64,000 bases of DNA from Rhodopirellula sp. GTDB taxonomy: Bacteria; Planctomycetota; Planctomycetia; Pirellulales; Thermoguttaceae. Position 1 is the stretch's first letter; each line of letters begins with the position of its first letter. The stretch is from assembly GCA_012728855.1 (NCBI GenBank), contig JAAYEH010000059.1, forward strand, positions 22,092 to 86,091. Reading direction: 5' to 3'. The notes under the pieces were generated by a model. It was not told the origin of the DNA. It saw only the letters and a list, made by a program, of their open reading frames with translations, and made no database searches. Made by a program: the position numbers and the translations under genes. Below, in pieces: positions 63,882 through 64,000 of the stretch.

Positions 63882-64000
63882 ATTCGACTTCCTTCAGCAA
63901 ACAGGGTTTGCAGGGTTGTTTCGGCAACGTGGGCGCGGCGCCGACGGCACAAGTGCATTCTTTTAGGTTCATCCGACTGACGCGTACCTGCGAGGATGGA

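Overview
The window is GC-rich bacterial chromosome that most resembles a member of the Planctomycetota (Pirellulales-type). Pointers are the DUF1559 prepilin-like protein, several Tat-exported Gfo/Idh/MocA oxidoreductases, a sulfatase remnant, a stand-alone OleC-type ligase, a BamA with a long low-complexity insert, H4MPT-type C1 genes (fae, mtdB), an FHA protein with a long coiled coil, and many intergenic palindromes. No rRNA, tRNA, CRISPR array, prophage or intact insertion sequence was recognised. About 50 genes were called.

Layout. 1-9.4 kb: an HtrA-type protease cut by the window edge, recA with a good promoter, thpR-pfkB, a tiny basic protein, tmk-holB, glgB, and an RNase H-like protein lacking active-site Asp residues. 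9.8-14.3 kb: an AnmK-like protein, a class I amidotransferase lacking its Cys, pyrE and a DAHP synthase. 14.5-18.7 kb: a sugar operon (fucose/arabinose-isomerase-like protein, FGGY kinase, Gfo/Idh oxidoreductase). 18.8-25.5 kb: a Uma2 protein, a Tat oxidoreductase, a decayed gene tail and an ABC exporter pair. 25.7-29.5 kb: groES-groEL with a strong terminator, and a DUF1559 protein. 29.7-34.7 kb: a DUF1638-hydantoinase fusion, trpD and a nucleoside hydrolase. 34.8-45.1 kb: HtrA, a DksA-like protein, the FHA/coiled-coil protein, a sugar-phosphate isomerase-like protein, an unknown protein, a chimeric pseudogene and BamA. 45.1-49.6 kb: mtdB, fae, a CAP protein, an ATP-grasp protein, a phosphodiesterase and rimI. 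50-59.4 kb: oleC, a broken two-gene cassette, mutS, a Tat oxidoreductase and a GH38 mannosidase. 59.6-64 kb: a sigma-54-type operon with its divergent activator, and a Tat-exported DegT-type aminotransferase.

The best candidate for an undescribed system is at 59.6-62.5 kb. A sensor-less sigma-54 activator (AAA+ and Fis HTH only) is divergent from a two-gene operon: a one-Cys carboxymuconolactone-decarboxylase-like protein and an alpha/beta hydrolase whose nucleophile Asp is Gly. The operon has a consensus -24/-12 promoter, two tandem 19-bp dyad repeats in its leader, and a perfect 13-bp hairpin between the genes. I infer a ligand-responsive circuit in which an inactive hydrolase fold may act as sensor; the promoter and the residues are seen, the sensing role is not.

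The second theme is one-carbon metabolism: fae, mtdB, an ATP-grasp protein of the type found in H4MPT gene clusters, and a DUF1638-hydantoinase/oxoprolinase fusion 13 kb away. The third is several families of palindromic intergenic repeats. Their stems keep pairing through compensatory changes, and in four places the repeat supplies the stop codon or the C-terminal codons of the neighbouring gene.
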